Origin: Opitutales bacterium
GTDB lineage: Bacteria; Verrucomicrobiota; Verrucomicrobiia; Opitutales; Coraliomargaritaceae
Direction: 5' to 3'
Length of the DNA stretch: 64,000 nt
NCBI GenBank assembly: GCA_018607135.1
Contig: JABBCA010000042.1
Location: 1-64,000 of the forward strand
The translations under genes were made by a program, and so were the position numbers. Positions within the stretch are counted from its first letter, which is position 1. Every line of letters begins with the position of its first letter. The notes under the pieces are model-generated. The model was not told the DNA's origin. It saw nothing but the letters and a program-made list of their open reading frames with translations, and did not search any database. Positions 1 to 8,640 of this stretch are shown here, one piece after another.

Positions 1-247
1 TTATTCGCATATAAACAATATGTTTGCTTGTGAAACAATGCTCGATCAGTATTTTATCAATAACAATACATGACTTATCTTGGACCTATTTGTCACTGTT
101 TGGAATCTTCTTCGCCGTAGAGTCTAAGCACCGCTTTCTTTATCTCAAAAGCTTTCGCGTTAAAGAAGGGTTTATGGTCTCATCATTACCTTGCTTACAA
201 GAAGTCAGTTCAAGGTGCTCTTTAATAATTTAATGCCCTATTCAAAT
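1..247. other. Intergenic leader, no gene seen
   Basis: The first ~247 bases hold only short unsupported reading frames. The stretch is AT-rich and probably contains the promoter of the downstream GH29 gene, but I cannot point to a convincing -35/-10 pair or a Shine-Dalgarno sequence. Confidence 0.4.
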
Positions 248-1252
248 ATGAGAATTAAATCTGCCTGCTTAATCGTTGCCTCCTGTTTAGTTGTTTTTTT
301 AAGTGGCTGCAAGACCACGCCCCGTTCGAGCGTTGAATTACGCGAGGAGTTTGTCGACTGGAGTTTCGGAATGTTCATCCACTTCAATGTAGCTACGTTC
401 AACGAACGCGAATGGGCCAATGGTTATGAAGATCCTGTGACGTTTGCGCCGGGTCAATTGGACTGTGAACAATGGGCTGAGGCCGCCGCCGCAGCTGGCA
501 TGCAATACGCGGTTCTAACAGTCAAGCATACTGGAGGGTGGTGTTTATGGGATAGTGCCCACACCGAATCTCATGATATGACCGCTTTTAACAATTACCA
601 TGATGGTCAAGGCGACATCGTTCGTGAATTCGTCGATGCTTTTCGTGCCAAGGGCATTAAAGTGGGGCTCTATTACTGCATGCCCGGCAATTATAACGGC
701 AAGTGGGGCAACGAGCTCTTGGCAGGACAAGAGAGCCTCGAGGGGATGCCTCCTGAAGCAAAGGGGCAGCATGTTGAGTTTATCAAAAAACAGCTTACAG
801 AGCTGCTCACCCAATATGGTGTGATCGATTTGGTTTGGTTTGACCAAGTGAACAAGCCCACAGTGAAAGCGCACATCCCAGAGCTTATACGTCACGTAAA
901 AGCTCAACAGCCGGAATGTCTCGTCGTCGCCAACAACACACATGATTTTTCCCGAACTGATATTTATAGTTACGAATACCCGTTCATGAAATCGCGGGAT
1001 ATCTCGCGTGCGCTTCCGCCCGTGGGCAATCAAAATGCCGGCGAAGTCTCTGACTATCTTGGGCCAGCATGGTTCTGGAAAGAAGATGTCGAGTGGACAT
1101 TGAAAAGCGCCGAAGAGGTTGTTGAAGTCTTGCAACTTTGCAACGATCGCAAAGCCACCTATCTTCTGAATGTCGCACCTGACACCACTGGTTTGATTCC
1201 TGAAAAGACGGTTCAGCGTTTGAAGGAGATCGGAGCACTCGTCGCGGAATAA
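248..1252 (+). CDS. Lipoprotein alpha-L-fucosidase, GH29-like, catalytic domain only
   Basis: Predicted retaining exo-acting alpha-L-fucosidase (GH29) cutting terminal fucose from oligosaccharides at the cell envelope. I start it at the ATG at 248, because this puts a short charged N-terminus and hydrophobic stretch directly before an LSGC lipobox (Cys21), as in a lipoprotein; starts at 191 or 233 would precede the signal. The TIM barrel begins near residue 36 (FGMFIHF). The likely nucleophile is Asp199 in LVWFDQ after the LYY strand. The usual KHHDGF motif is replaced by KHTGGW near residue 93, so the substrate pocket differs from the three other GH29 enzymes here. At 334 residues it lacks the C-terminal beta-sandwich. 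It lies 15 bp upstream of a sugar dehydrogenase operon, suggesting coupled release and catabolism. Family assignment is good; exact substrate is unknown. Confidence 0.85.
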   Translation: MRIKSACLIVASCLVVFLSGCKTTPRSSVELREEFVDWSFGMFIHFNVATFNEREWANGYEDPVTFAPGQLDCEQWAEAAAAAGMQYAVLTVKHTGGWCLWDSAHTESHDMTAFNNYHDGQGDIVREFVDAFRAKGIKVGLYYCMPGNYNGKWGNELLAGQESLEGMPPEAKGQHVEFIKKQLTELLTQYGVIDLVWFDQVNKPTVKAHIPELIRHVKAQQPECLVVANNTHDFSRTDIYSYEYPFMKSRDISRALPPVGNQNAGEVSDYLGPAWFWKEDVEWTLKSAEEVVEVLQLCNDRKATYLLNVAPDTTGLIPEKTVQRLKEIGALVAE

Positions 1253-1267
1253 AGAATACCCCAGATA

Positions 1268-2344
1268 ATGAACGTCGATTACAAGCCTGAGCTGCCCGAA
1301 GAAACTCACCCGATTGTAATTATCGGAGCGGGTAGTATTGTGCGTGACGCCCATCTGCCTGCCTACAGTCAGGCAGGCTTCAAGGTTCACGGCATCTGGA
1401 ATCGCTCGCCCGATCCGGCTCGAACACTGGCGGAGGAATATGGAATCTCACACGTTTACGAGAGCTACGAGCAAGCGCTGGCCGAAGCACCCGAGGGCAC
1501 CATTTGGGATCTGACTCTCCCTGCGAATCTGTTTGTAGAGTATTTGGAAAAACTGCCAGATGGTGCTCCCGTGCTGATCCAGAAGCCGATGGGTGAAAAT
1601 ATCGACGAGGCCAAACAGATCCTCGAAGTCTGCCAGCGTAAAAAGTTGCGGGCCGCGATAAACTTTCAGATGCGCTTCGCGCCCTTCATCATGGCAGCAA
1701 AAGACCTCATCGACCGGGGAGTCATTGGGGAGTTGCGCGATGTCGAAGCGCGGATTACATCCTACACACCGTGGGATCACTTTCCCTTTCTCCAACACGT
1801 GCCAAGGCTGGAGATCGTTTATCACAGCGTCCATCATATCGATTGTATCCGCAGCTTTCTCGGAGATCCGAGTGGCGTCTACGCTAAGACGCTGACCTAC
1901 CCAGAGTTGCCCGATCTGCCCGAGACGCGCTCATCGATCATTCTCGACTACGGGCAAACCGTGCGTGCCAACATTCAAACCAACCATTCTCATCGCTACG
2001 GATCCAAGCACCAAGAAAGTTATTTTAAGTGGGAGGGGACTAAGGGTGCGATTAAAGCCCGCATGGGTCTGCTCATGAACTATCCAAAAGGGGCGCCGGA
2101 CTGTTTCGAGTATTGCCAATTAAACGAGGATGGCACACCTGGCGAATGGCAGGAGATCGCGCTCGAAGGCTCTTGGTTTCCCGAGGCGTTTATCGGTGCG
2201 ATGGCTCAGGTAATGCGCCACGTCGAGGGTTCATTGGATACGATGCCGACCTCGGTCGAAGATGCCTTGAAAACGATGGCCTGCGTTGAAGCGGCCCACA
2301 CCTCATCGCGAGACGGCGGTGTGCCGATCAACCAATATCTTTAA
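1268..2344 (+). CDS. Gfo/Idh/MocA family NAD(P)-dependent oxidoreductase
   Basis: Cytoplasmic sugar or sugar-derivative dehydrogenase of 358 residues. The N-terminal Rossmann domain carries a glycine-rich IIGAGSIVRDAHLP motif near residue 18. The family EKP signature appears as QKPMGEN near residue 105, with Gln for Glu. An HSVHHIDCIRSFLG motif near residue 187 fits the C-terminal alpha/beta substrate domain that contains the usual catalytic His. It is the first gene of a tight operon with only 5 bp to the next gene (RhaT-like). Members oxidise or reduce pyranoses, inositols or their acids; here an imported deoxysugar such as L-fucose is the contextual guess, not something the sequence proves. 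Confidence 0.9.
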   Translation: MNVDYKPELPEETHPIVIIGAGSIVRDAHLPAYSQAGFKVHGIWNRSPDPARTLAEEYGISHVYESYEQALAEAPEGTIWDLTLPANLFVEYLEKLPDGAPVLIQKPMGENIDEAKQILEVCQRKKLRAAINFQMRFAPFIMAAKDLIDRGVIGELRDVEARITSYTPWDHFPFLQHVPRLEIVYHSVHHIDCIRSFLGDPSGVYAKTLTYPELPDLPETRSSIILDYGQTVRANIQTNHSHRYGSKHQESYFKWEGTKGAIKARMGLLMNYPKGAPDCFEYCQLNEDGTPGEWQEIALEGSWFPEAFIGAMAQVMRHVEGSLDTMPTSVEDALKTMACVEAAHTSSRDGGVPINQYL

Positions 2345-2349
2345 TACAT

Positions 2350-3459
2350 ATGGAAACCACAGTCTTTGCGGGCATCGCCCTTCATGCCGTTGGCGGAATA
2401 TCCGCAGCCTGCTGTTACGTGTCCCAAAAGTGGACGGGGAAGTGGTCCTTCCAGACCTACTGGATTGCGGTTTGTATCGTGGCGTGGTTCATCATGCCAG
2501 TGGTGGTGGCTGGATTTACCACACCTGATTTGTGGGGAGTGCTTACCAGTTGCCCGCCAGAGACGGCTTGGAAAATTACCCTGCTGGGCGCAGCCTACGG
2601 ATTCGGCGGCATGGCCTTTGGGGTGGCGATTCGCCATATCGGCTTTTCATTGACCTACGCGATTGCGATCGGGATTTCGGCAGTCTTCGGCACGGTCGTG
2701 CCTGCATTGTTGAGTGGCACTTTGGTCAGCGACTTCCAAAAGCCCGGCGGCTTGGTGGTGCTGTCCGGCTTTGTGCTCTCGCTGGGCGGAGTTGCTTTGT
2801 GCGGACGAGCAGGCTTCATGAAAGAGCGGGAACTGTTGGGAAGCGAGAGCGACAGTCCAAACACGCCCGTGTTTAATATGAAACTTGGGCTCTGCCTCGT
2901 GATCATCGCGGGTGTCCTTTCCGGAGTCTTTGGAGTCGCGGTCGCGGGAGGCGGCGCAATTGATGAGGTGGCGGCAGCCCACGGAGCCAGCGAACAAGTC
3001 AAAGGCTACGCTAAGTATATTTTCATCACGGGGGGCACCTTGCTGACCAATCTCGTATTGTGGGGCGTCGTTCATTATCGCCGCAAAACTTTCCGCGAGT
3101 TCACCAAGATCGAAGGCGGATTTGGTAAACTCAGTTTTTACTACCTGATGGCCATCATCGGCGGGGCGCTTTGGTTTGGGCAGTTTATTTTTTACGAACA
3201 GGGACACGTGCGGATGGGGGATTTCAAATTCATTAGTTGGGGCATCCACATGGCGATGCTCATCTTCTTCAGTTTTGGGGTCGGCTTGGCTTTGCGCGAG
3301 TGGAGCCGCTGCCAACGCCCAACGCTGTTGACACTCGCAGCTGGACTCGCAGTGCTACTCGGATCTTTTGGACTCATTTCATGGGGTTCGCGGATCGGCG
3401 AGAAAGCGGCCACCGTCTCACAAGTCACCTTCGCTGAAAGCATGCCGATTCATGATTAA
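2350..3459 (+). CDS. RhaT-like sugar:H+ symporter (L-rhamnose/L-fucose type)
   Basis: Integral membrane permease of 369 residues with about ten hydrophobic segments, resembling L-rhamnose-proton symporters (RhaT, drug/metabolite superfamily). Supporting features are the N-terminal ALHAVGGISAACCYVSQK segment, the GAAYGFGGMAFGVAIRHIG segment, and a WFGQFIFYEQG segment in the second half. It probably imports the 6-deoxyhexose released by the neighbouring fucosidases; L-rhamnose and L-fucose are both possible. It follows the dehydrogenase by 5 bp and its stop overlaps the next start by 8 bp, so translation is likely coupled. The mutarotase at the operon end matches a deoxysugar import role. Confidence 0.85.
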   Translation: METTVFAGIALHAVGGISAACCYVSQKWTGKWSFQTYWIAVCIVAWFIMPVVVAGFTTPDLWGVLTSCPPETAWKITLLGAAYGFGGMAFGVAIRHIGFSLTYAIAIGISAVFGTVVPALLSGTLVSDFQKPGGLVVLSGFVLSLGGVALCGRAGFMKERELLGSESDSPNTPVFNMKLGLCLVIIAGVLSGVFGVAVAGGGAIDEVAAAHGASEQVKGYAKYIFITGGTLLTNLVLWGVVHYRRKTFREFTKIEGGFGKLSFYYLMAIIGGALWFGQFIFYEQGHVRMGDFKFISWGIHMAMLIFFSFGVGLALREWSRCQRPTLLTLAAGLAVLLGSFGLISWGSRIGEKAATVSQVTFAESMPIHD

Positions 3460-4636
3460 ACTCAAAGGCATCACATGGAACCACACACGCGGCTTTTTGC
3501 CTCTGGTAGGAATCGCACAGCGCTTGGAGGAGCGAAATCCGGAGATTTGCATTCAATGGGAAAAGCGTTCCTTACAGGCTTTTGCAGATGCACCGATCGA
3601 GGACTTGGCGAAGCAATACGATCTACTGATTATCGACCACCCACATGCTGGGATGTCGGCGGCCAGTGGGGCACTTCTGCCATTGGAACAGATTCTCCCA
3701 AAGGAATTCCTCGCAGATCAAGCCGCGCACCAGGTTGGACGTTCGCACGACACTTATAATTACGACGGGCATCAATGGGCATTGGCAATCGATGCCGCGA
3801 CACCAGTCGCTTTCTGGCGGCCAGACTCTCTGAAAAAACTCGGGGTTTCTCCTCCACAGACTTGGGACGAGTTACTTGAATTTGCGCGCACAGGAAAGGT
3901 GGTGGTGCCCGCCATCCCGATTGATTCGTTGATGAATTTCTATTCTTTGTGCGTGGATCAGAACGACTCACTGTTCCGTTCAAAGGATCAGCTTGTCGAG
4001 CCGGAAACGGGGCGGACTGCCTTGTTACGACTCAAGCAACTCATCGACCTCTGTCCTTCCTCCTGCCTAGAACGCAACCCCATCCGCATACACGAGGCCC
4101 TGCTATCCGAAAGCGACCCAGCTGTCTATTGCCCGTTCGCCTACGGCTATTCAAATTACTCCCGCCCCGGCTATGCACCTGTGCCGCTTCGTTACGGCAA
4201 TGTGGTTAGCGGACCCAGCGGTCAACCTTTCCGCACTACGCTCGGGGGCACAGGACTTGCGATTTCGGCACATTGTCAGCACACGGAGGCGGCCGCTGAG
4301 TTTGCTCGAATGGTCGCTGGTCCGGAAGCACAAGCCGGACTGTTTTTCGATTACGGGGGCCAACCTGGACACCGCAGCGCCTGGCTCGACCCGCGCACAA
4401 ACTCGGCAGCCGGAGATTTTTTCAGCAACACGCTTGAAACACTGGATCGTGCCTACATCCGGCCGCGCTATCATGGCTATATGCATTTTCAAGATGAGGG
4501 CAGCTTGGTCGTCCACGCTTATTTGTCTGGCAAGGCCGATGCTGACACCACGCTTCAAGCGCTGGCTGGTCTTTACCGTGAATCACTCGCGACCGATCCG
4601 CTCGTGGAAACTTTATCAAACGACCGCTGCTCATGA
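3452..4636 (+). CDS. ABC solute-binding-protein homologue lacking a signal peptide
   Basis: Protein of 394 residues resembling family-1 extracellular sugar-binding proteins. Visible hallmarks are PLEQILP near residue 75, a [21 protein letters not shown] stretch near residue 110, [11 protein letters not shown], and a [20 protein letters not shown] segment near 270. There is no Sec signal or lipobox: the N-terminus is [14 protein letters not shown], and the ATG at 3452 is fixed by an 8-bp overlap with the permease stop. No ABC permease or ATPase gene is adjacent. It is therefore probably cytoplasmic and works as a binding or enzyme-like protein, not for uptake. Its stop overlaps the CoA-transferase start (ATGA), tying it to that enzyme. 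Fold call is fair; function is unknown. Confidence 0.75.
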   Translation: MIKLKGITWNHTRGFLPLVGIAQRLEERNPEICIQWEKRSLQAFADAPIEDLAKQYDLLIIDHPHAGMSAASGALLPLEQILPKEFLADQAAHQVGRSHDTYNYDGHQWALAIDAATPVAFWRPDSLKKLGVSPPQTWDELLEFARTGKVVVPAIPIDSLMNFYSLCVDQNDSLFRSKDQLVEPETGRTALLRLKQLIDLCPSSCLERNPIRIHEALLSESDPAVYCPFAYGYSNYSRPGYAPVPLRYGNVVSGPSGQPFRTTLGGTGLAISAHCQHTEAAAEFARMVAGPEAQAGLFFDYGGQPGHRSAWLDPRTNSAAGDFFSNTLETLDRAYIRPRYHGYMHFQDEGSLVVHAYLSGKADADTTLQALAGLYRESLATDPLVETLSNDRCS

Positions 4637-5775
4637 AACCTTTGGAAGGCCTCACTATTCTCGATTTCAGTCAGTTTCTGGCGGGCCCCTCGGCAGCGAT
4701 GCGCCTAGCCGACCTTGGCGCTCATGTCATTAAAATCGAGCGTCCAAAGACAGGCGATATTTGCCGACAGCTCTATATTTCCAATCTTAAGGTTGAAGAA
4801 GACAGCACACTGTTTCATTCGATCAATCGCAACAAAGAGGGCTACTCCGCTGACTTGAAAAACCCGGATGATTTGGCCAAGGTTAAAAAACTGATCACTC
4901 AGGCCGATGCCTTGATTGAAAACTTTCGCCCGGGCGTAATGGAAAAAATCGGCCTTGGCTGGGAGACGGTTCGCGAGATCAATCCACGCATCGTTTATGG
5001 TAGCGTCACCGGTTATGGTCGGACTGGGCCATGGGCTGGAAAACCCGGGCAGGATTTGCTTGCTCAGTCGATGTCAGGACTTTCATGGCTCAGTGGCGAT
5101 GACGGAGATGGGCCTGTTCCGATGGGGCTGGCGGTGGTGGACCTTTCTGCGGGGGCTCATCTGGTGCAAGGTATTCTTGCCTGCCTGCTGCGGCGTGGAA
5201 CTACAGGTGAGGGTGGTCGCGTCGAAGTCAGTCTTTTAGAGTCCATTCTCGATCTTCAGTTCGAAGTCATCACGACGCACCTCAATGATGGAGGCCTTTC
5301 GCCCGCGCGCAGTGCGGTGCAAAATGGCCATGCCTATGTGAGCGCACCTTACGGCATCTATCCGACCGCCGACCGTCACCTCGCACTCGCGATGGGCTCG
5401 ATTCCCAGACTCGGCGAGCTGCTCGATTGCCCAGAGCTGCTGGAGTTTACCGATCCGAAGAGCTGGTTCGACCGTCGGGACGAGATTAAGACCGTCCTTC
5501 GTGATCACTTGCGCACACGCTCTACCCAAGACTGGCTCGATATTCTGGAGCCTGCGGACATCTGGTGCTCAGACGTTTTTCACTGGTCGGAATTGCGCGA
5601 GACCAAAGGCTATCAAGCCCTCGATATGGAGCAGACGATTCGCTGCCCTGGAGGAACGGAGATTTCCACCTTACGCTGCCCGATTCGTATTGATGGAGAA
5701 ATTTACAAGTCGCCGAAAGGTGCCCCTAGTATCGGTCAACACAACGAGAAAATTGAAACGCACTACGAACTTTGA
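4633..5775 (+). CDS. CaiB/BaiF family CoA-transferase (class III)
   Basis: Class III acyl-CoA transferase of 380 residues, moving CoA between carboxylic acids in the cytoplasm. The N-terminus has the family pattern ([16 protein letters not shown], then [11 protein letters not shown]). [12 protein letters not shown] near residue 66 and [14 protein letters not shown] near 95 are also typical. The likely catalytic Asp, which forms the aspartyl-CoA anhydride in this family, is Asp170 in LAVVDLSAG. The start overlaps the upstream SBP homologue (ATGA), and the MaoC-like gene follows after 4 bp. In a sugar-import operon this is unexpected: it implies a carboxylate, perhaps a sugar acid from the operon's dehydrogenase, is activated to a CoA thioester. 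Family certain, substrate unknown. Confidence 0.92.
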   Translation: MKPLEGLTILDFSQFLAGPSAAMRLADLGAHVIKIERPKTGDICRQLYISNLKVEEDSTLFHSINRNKEGYSADLKNPDDLAKVKKLITQADALIENFRPGVMEKIGLGWETVREINPRIVYGSVTGYGRTGPWAGKPGQDLLAQSMSGLSWLSGDDGDGPVPMGLAVVDLSAGAHLVQGILACLLRRGTTGEGGRVEVSLLESILDLQFEVITTHLNDGGLSPARSAVQNGHAYVSAPYGIYPTADRHLALAMGSIPRLGELLDCPELLEFTDPKSWFDRRDEIKTVLRDHLRTRSTQDWLDILEPADIWCSDVFHWSELRETKGYQALDMEQTIRCPGGTEISTLRCPIRIDGEIYKSPKGAPSIGQHNEKIETHYEL

Positions 5776-5779
5776 ACTT

Positions 5780-6301
5780 ATGAAAAATCCAAATCCTGAT
5801 CCGAGCAGTCACAAAGAAATCCCCATCTGGAACGCCGAAGACTGGTATTACGAAGACATCGTTATCGGCAAGCGTATCCGCTCGATTCGTCGAACGATCA
5901 GCGAAGGTGAAAGCATGCAGTTCAACGCGCTGGTCATGGACATGCACCCCTACGTGGCGGACGATATTTTTGCCAAAGAGGAAGGACTCTTTGGTAAGCG
6001 CCTCGTCGCTGGAGCGATGACTTTTAGTGTCGGCCTCGGGCTGGTCGCAACTAACTGCGTCAATGCCTACAGCTATGGCTACGATAAGTTGCGTTTTATA
6101 AAACCAGTCTTCATTGGCGACACGCTCTACACTATCAAAACCGATCTCCACAAGGAGCCCAAGTATGATGAGCTCGGCCTTTATCGGGCTGCTTACGAAG
6201 TCTTCAAAAACGATGGCGAGCTGGTGCTCTATTGTGAGCATATCCAGACCGTGAAATACCGCGACCCGTCCAAATTTGTCAACAAGGAGGCTTCAGAATG
6301 A
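5780..6301 (+). CDS. MaoC-like hot-dog acyl-CoA hydratase/dehydratase
   Basis: Single hot-dog-fold protein of 173 residues. The [24 protein letters not shown] opening, the [26 protein letters not shown] region (residues ~54-80) and [15 protein letters not shown] (~100) match MaoC-type enoyl-CoA hydratases and mesaconyl-CoA hydratase relatives. The start is the ATG at 5780, 4 bp after the CoA-transferase; the longer open frame upstream is not needed. Its stop overlaps the mutarotase start by ATGA. It probably hydrates or dehydrates the CoA thioester made by the CaiB-type enzyme; direction and substrate cannot be read from sequence. Confidence 0.87.
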   Translation: MKNPNPDPSSHKEIPIWNAEDWYYEDIVIGKRIRSIRRTISEGESMQFNALVMDMHPYVADDIFAKEEGLFGKRLVAGAMTFSVGLGLVATNCVNAYSYGYDKLRFIKPVFIGDTLYTIKTDLHKEPKYDELGLYRAAYEVFKNDGELVLYCEHIQTVKYRDPSKFVNKEASE

Positions 6302-6621
6302 AGCGATACGGAAGCGTTGCCCGCCTGCTGCCGGGAGGCTATGAGGACTATAAGCGCCTGCACGCCGACGCTTGGCCAGACGTTCTCGCCATGATTCAAG
6401 ACTGCAATATTCGCAATTATTCGATCTACCATCACGACGGTTGGCTCTTCAGCTATTTCGAGTATGTTGGGGAGGATTTTGAAGCTGACATGGCAACCAT
6501 GGCCGCCGATGAAACCACCCAGAAATGGTGGGCCGCCGTCACGCCACCCCTAGACTCTTGGGGGCCGCGTGAGGAGGGCAAGTGGTGGCTCGATTGCGAA
6601 GAAGTCTTTCATGCCGGCTAA
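6298..6621 (+). CDS. L-rhamnose mutarotase family protein (RhaM/YiiL, DUF718)
   Basis: Small dimeric alpha/beta-barrel mutarotase of 107 residues interconverting alpha and beta anomers of a 6-deoxyhexose such as L-rhamnose or L-fucose. The pattern [17 protein letters not shown] places Tyr18 and His22 at the positions described for the E. coli YiiL active site. [13 protein letters not shown] and QKWWAAV further match the family. It is the last gene of the coupled operon, overlapping the MaoC-like stop by 4 bp. It supports an imported 6-deoxysugar as the operon's substrate. Length is normal for the family. Confidence 0.9.
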   Translation: MKRYGSVARLLPGGYEDYKRLHADAWPDVLAMIQDCNIRNYSIYHHDGWLFSYFEYVGEDFEADMATMAADETTQKWWAAVTPPLDSWGPREEGKWWLDCEEVFHAG

Positions 6622-6679
6622 TTTTAAAACGTTTGGTTTAAGAAGAAACTTAGTTAGAGAAATCATATAGAAAGCATTC

Positions 6680-8206
6680 ATGCGAAAACACTTCACCATA
6701 CTCTTAGCCATTGCTTCGCTGTTGCCGCTCAGTCAGTCGCTGGCATCCGCGAGGATTCCGCAACCAAGCCCGAATGTTCTTATCATCTATGCCGACGATC
6801 TGGGCTATGGTGATCTCGGTTGCTACAATCCAGAAAGCGGAAAGATCCCAACCCCGCATATGGATCGCCTCGCGGCAGAAGGGATGCGTTTCACGGATGC
6901 TCATGCATCGTCCGCGGTCTGCACACCTTCACGCTACACACTTCTGACGGGGCAATACCATTGGCGCTCGCGATTGCAGGATGGTATTATTGGTCTCTGG
7001 GAAGAGCCTCTGATCACGCCTGATCGTCTAACGATAGGAGGGCTTGCACAGCAAAACGGCTATCAGACTGCTTTTATCGGGAAGTGGCACTTGGGCTGGG
7101 ACTGGCCTATTTCGCAAGAGGAACTGCCGCTGTTCAAGACGAAGGGGCGCGGCCGTGACAATGCCGACTTGAATGCCAACGCCACGCAGAAATCTGCGTG
7201 GAGCAAAGCATTCTCACAGCCGATTGGAGGCGGCCCAATTGAACTCGGTTTTGATAGCTATTTCGGAACCGACGTTCCGAATTGGCCTCCGTATTGTTTT
7301 ATCGAAGACGACCGAACGGTAGGTATCCCCAGTGAATATGGTGATCCTGTGCTCTTTGAAAGACACATGGCAAACAAGCAAGGCCCGGCCGTTGAGGGAT
7401 GGCGGCTTGAGCCTATTTTGCCGACGCTCAAGGATCGGGTTGTTGACTACATTGACCAGAGAGCAAAGTCACCGGAACCATTTCTCTTGGTCTTTTCCCT
7501 GACTTCGCCACACACTCCGCTGTCCGTGAATGATGAGTGGAAGGGCGCAAGTGGGCTAAATCCATACGCCGATTTTGTGATGGAAACCGATGCAGTCGTT
7601 GGGCAAGTTCTCGACGCGCTGGAGAAAAGTGGTGCGGCGAAAAACACGCTTGTTCTATTGAGCAGCGACAACGGCTGCGCGCCCTATATCGGTGTCAATG
7701 ATCTCGAAAGTATGGGGCACTTTCCGAGCGGCCCCTTGCGCGGATACAAGTCCGATGTTTGGGAGGGCGGCCATCGCGTCCCCTTCATCGTGCGCTGGCC
7801 GAGCGTAGTTGAGCCGGGCACGGTCAACGACCAGCTTGTGCATCAAGCCGATCTGATGGCAACGCTCGCTGATGTCATGGGTGCTAAGCTCCCTAGCAAT
7901 GCGGGCGAAGACAGTTTTAGCATCTTACCCCTGTTGAAGGGGAGTAACGAGCCTGTGCGCATGCATGCTGTCAGCGCGTCCATCCGAGGCGTCCCGTCCT
8001 TACGGCACGGATCGTGGAAATATATTCCCGCGCCAGGCTCGGGAGGGTGGAGCGATGACGAAAATCCTACCCAAGCTGTTCAGCTCTACAATCTGGCTGA
8101 GGATATTGACGAAAGCAAAAACCTGGCGGCTGATCAACCAGAGCGGGTGGCTCAGATGCAAGCTGTGCTCGACGATCTGATCGCCCGAGGCAGCAGCCGT
8201 TTCTAG
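6680..8206 (+). CDS. Exported S1-family sulfatase
   Basis: Arylsulfatase-type enzyme of 508 residues, removing sulfate esters from a polysaccharide or oligosaccharide. A Sec signal of about 24 residues precedes [20 protein letters not shown], the first metal-binding aspartates. The formylglycine motif is CTPSR with Cys81, followed by LLTG. GKWHLGW (near 134) and a TSPHTPL stretch (near 275), then SSDNGCAP (second metal site), complete the fold, and the C-terminal LYNLAEDIDESKNLA pattern is intact. It starts 58 bp after the mutarotase and may share its transcript or have its own promoter. Maturation needs a formylglycine-generating enzyme not found in this window. Confidence 0.94.
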   Translation: MRKHFTILLAIASLLPLSQSLASARIPQPSPNVLIIYADDLGYGDLGCYNPESGKIPTPHMDRLAAEGMRFTDAHASSAVCTPSRYTLLTGQYHWRSRLQDGIIGLWEEPLITPDRLTIGGLAQQNGYQTAFIGKWHLGWDWPISQEELPLFKTKGRGRDNADLNANATQKSAWSKAFSQPIGGGPIELGFDSYFGTDVPNWPPYCFIEDDRTVGIPSEYGDPVLFERHMANKQGPAVEGWRLEPILPTLKDRVVDYIDQRAKSPEPFLLVFSLTSPHTPLSVNDEWKGASGLNPYADFVMETDAVVGQVLDALEKSGAAKNTLVLLSSDNGCAPYIGVNDLESMGHFPSGPLRGYKSDVWEGGHRVPFIVRWPSVVEPGTVNDQLVHQADLMATLADVMGAKLPSNAGEDSFSILPLLKGSNEPVRMHAVSASIRGVPSLRHGSWKYIPAPGSGGWSDDENPTQAVQLYNLAEDIDESKNLAADQPERVAQMQAVLDDLIARGSSRF

Positions 8207-8636
8207 TCGCGTGAAACTACTTTCATTTCCTTTTGAGATTGCTTGGGACGCAAAATCCAAAGCGAACGTCCATCATTATTGATAATAATTGAGGGGCCTT
8301 ACATTTTTTTAACAATATCGCAATAGGAATCAGCATGAAGTAATGCAATCTTATTGGTAATAAATATTGCTAAAAGTGCTAATTATAACAAGTTGAAGAC
8401 TTACTAAGTGTGCCACATATACAGCACGACCTAACAATCAGCATCACCTAGGACTGATTCAAACTATCAAAGACGACTCCAGTGTAGTTGTAACACACAC
8501 TCTTTCACCCCTACTTCACCCCCCTTAAAACATTCAATGATCGTGTCTATTCGCTTATTTAAAAAATCGATGGCAAAATCAGATCCTCTTTTTCAATAGA
8601 GGATCTGAAAATGAGAAAGCGTTCTTTAGAGGGCAC
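8207..8636. other. Long intergenic/leader region before beta-helix gene
   Basis: About 430 AT-rich bases without a convincing full-length gene. The first part is the 3' flank of the sulfatase. The last 60 bases hold an 11-bp inverted repeat (8579-8608) and a 9-codon reading frame (8611-8640) that ends on the GTG start of the next gene. It is probably promoter and 5' leader for the 1405-residue protein; no clear -35/-10 pair was identified. Confidence 0.5.
8579..8608 (+). repeat. 11-bp inverted repeat (hairpin) in leader
   Basis: Arms TCAGATCCTCT (8579-8589) and AGAGGATCTGA (8598-8608) are perfectly complementary, with an 8-base T-rich loop. No T run follows on the plus strand (AAATGAG follows), so it is not a standard intrinsic terminator for plus-strand transcription. 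It could be an operator or a 5' leader hairpin immediately upstream of the mini-ORF and the large exoprotein gene. Confidence 0.6.
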
Positions 8637-8640
8637 GTGA
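8611..8640 (+). other. Possible 9-codon leader peptide
   Basis: An ATG at 8611 opens MRKRSLEGT followed by TGA, whose bases overlap the GTG at 8637 (GTGA). It lies 2 bases after the hairpin. This geometry would allow translational coupling to the beta-helix gene if GTG 8637 is the true start. It may be coincidental; nothing else supports expression. Confidence 0.25.

Noticed and set aside
545-1390. 281-residue open frame on the minus strand
   Set aside because: Antisense shadow of the GH29 gene; no domain, signal or start context.
2647-3315. 222-residue minus-strand frame
   Set aside because: Shadow of the RhaT-like permease; composition is that of an antisense frame.
8579-8608. Hairpin considered as an intrinsic terminator
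   Set aside because: No T run follows it on the plus strand and it lies some 370 bp after the sulfatase stop.
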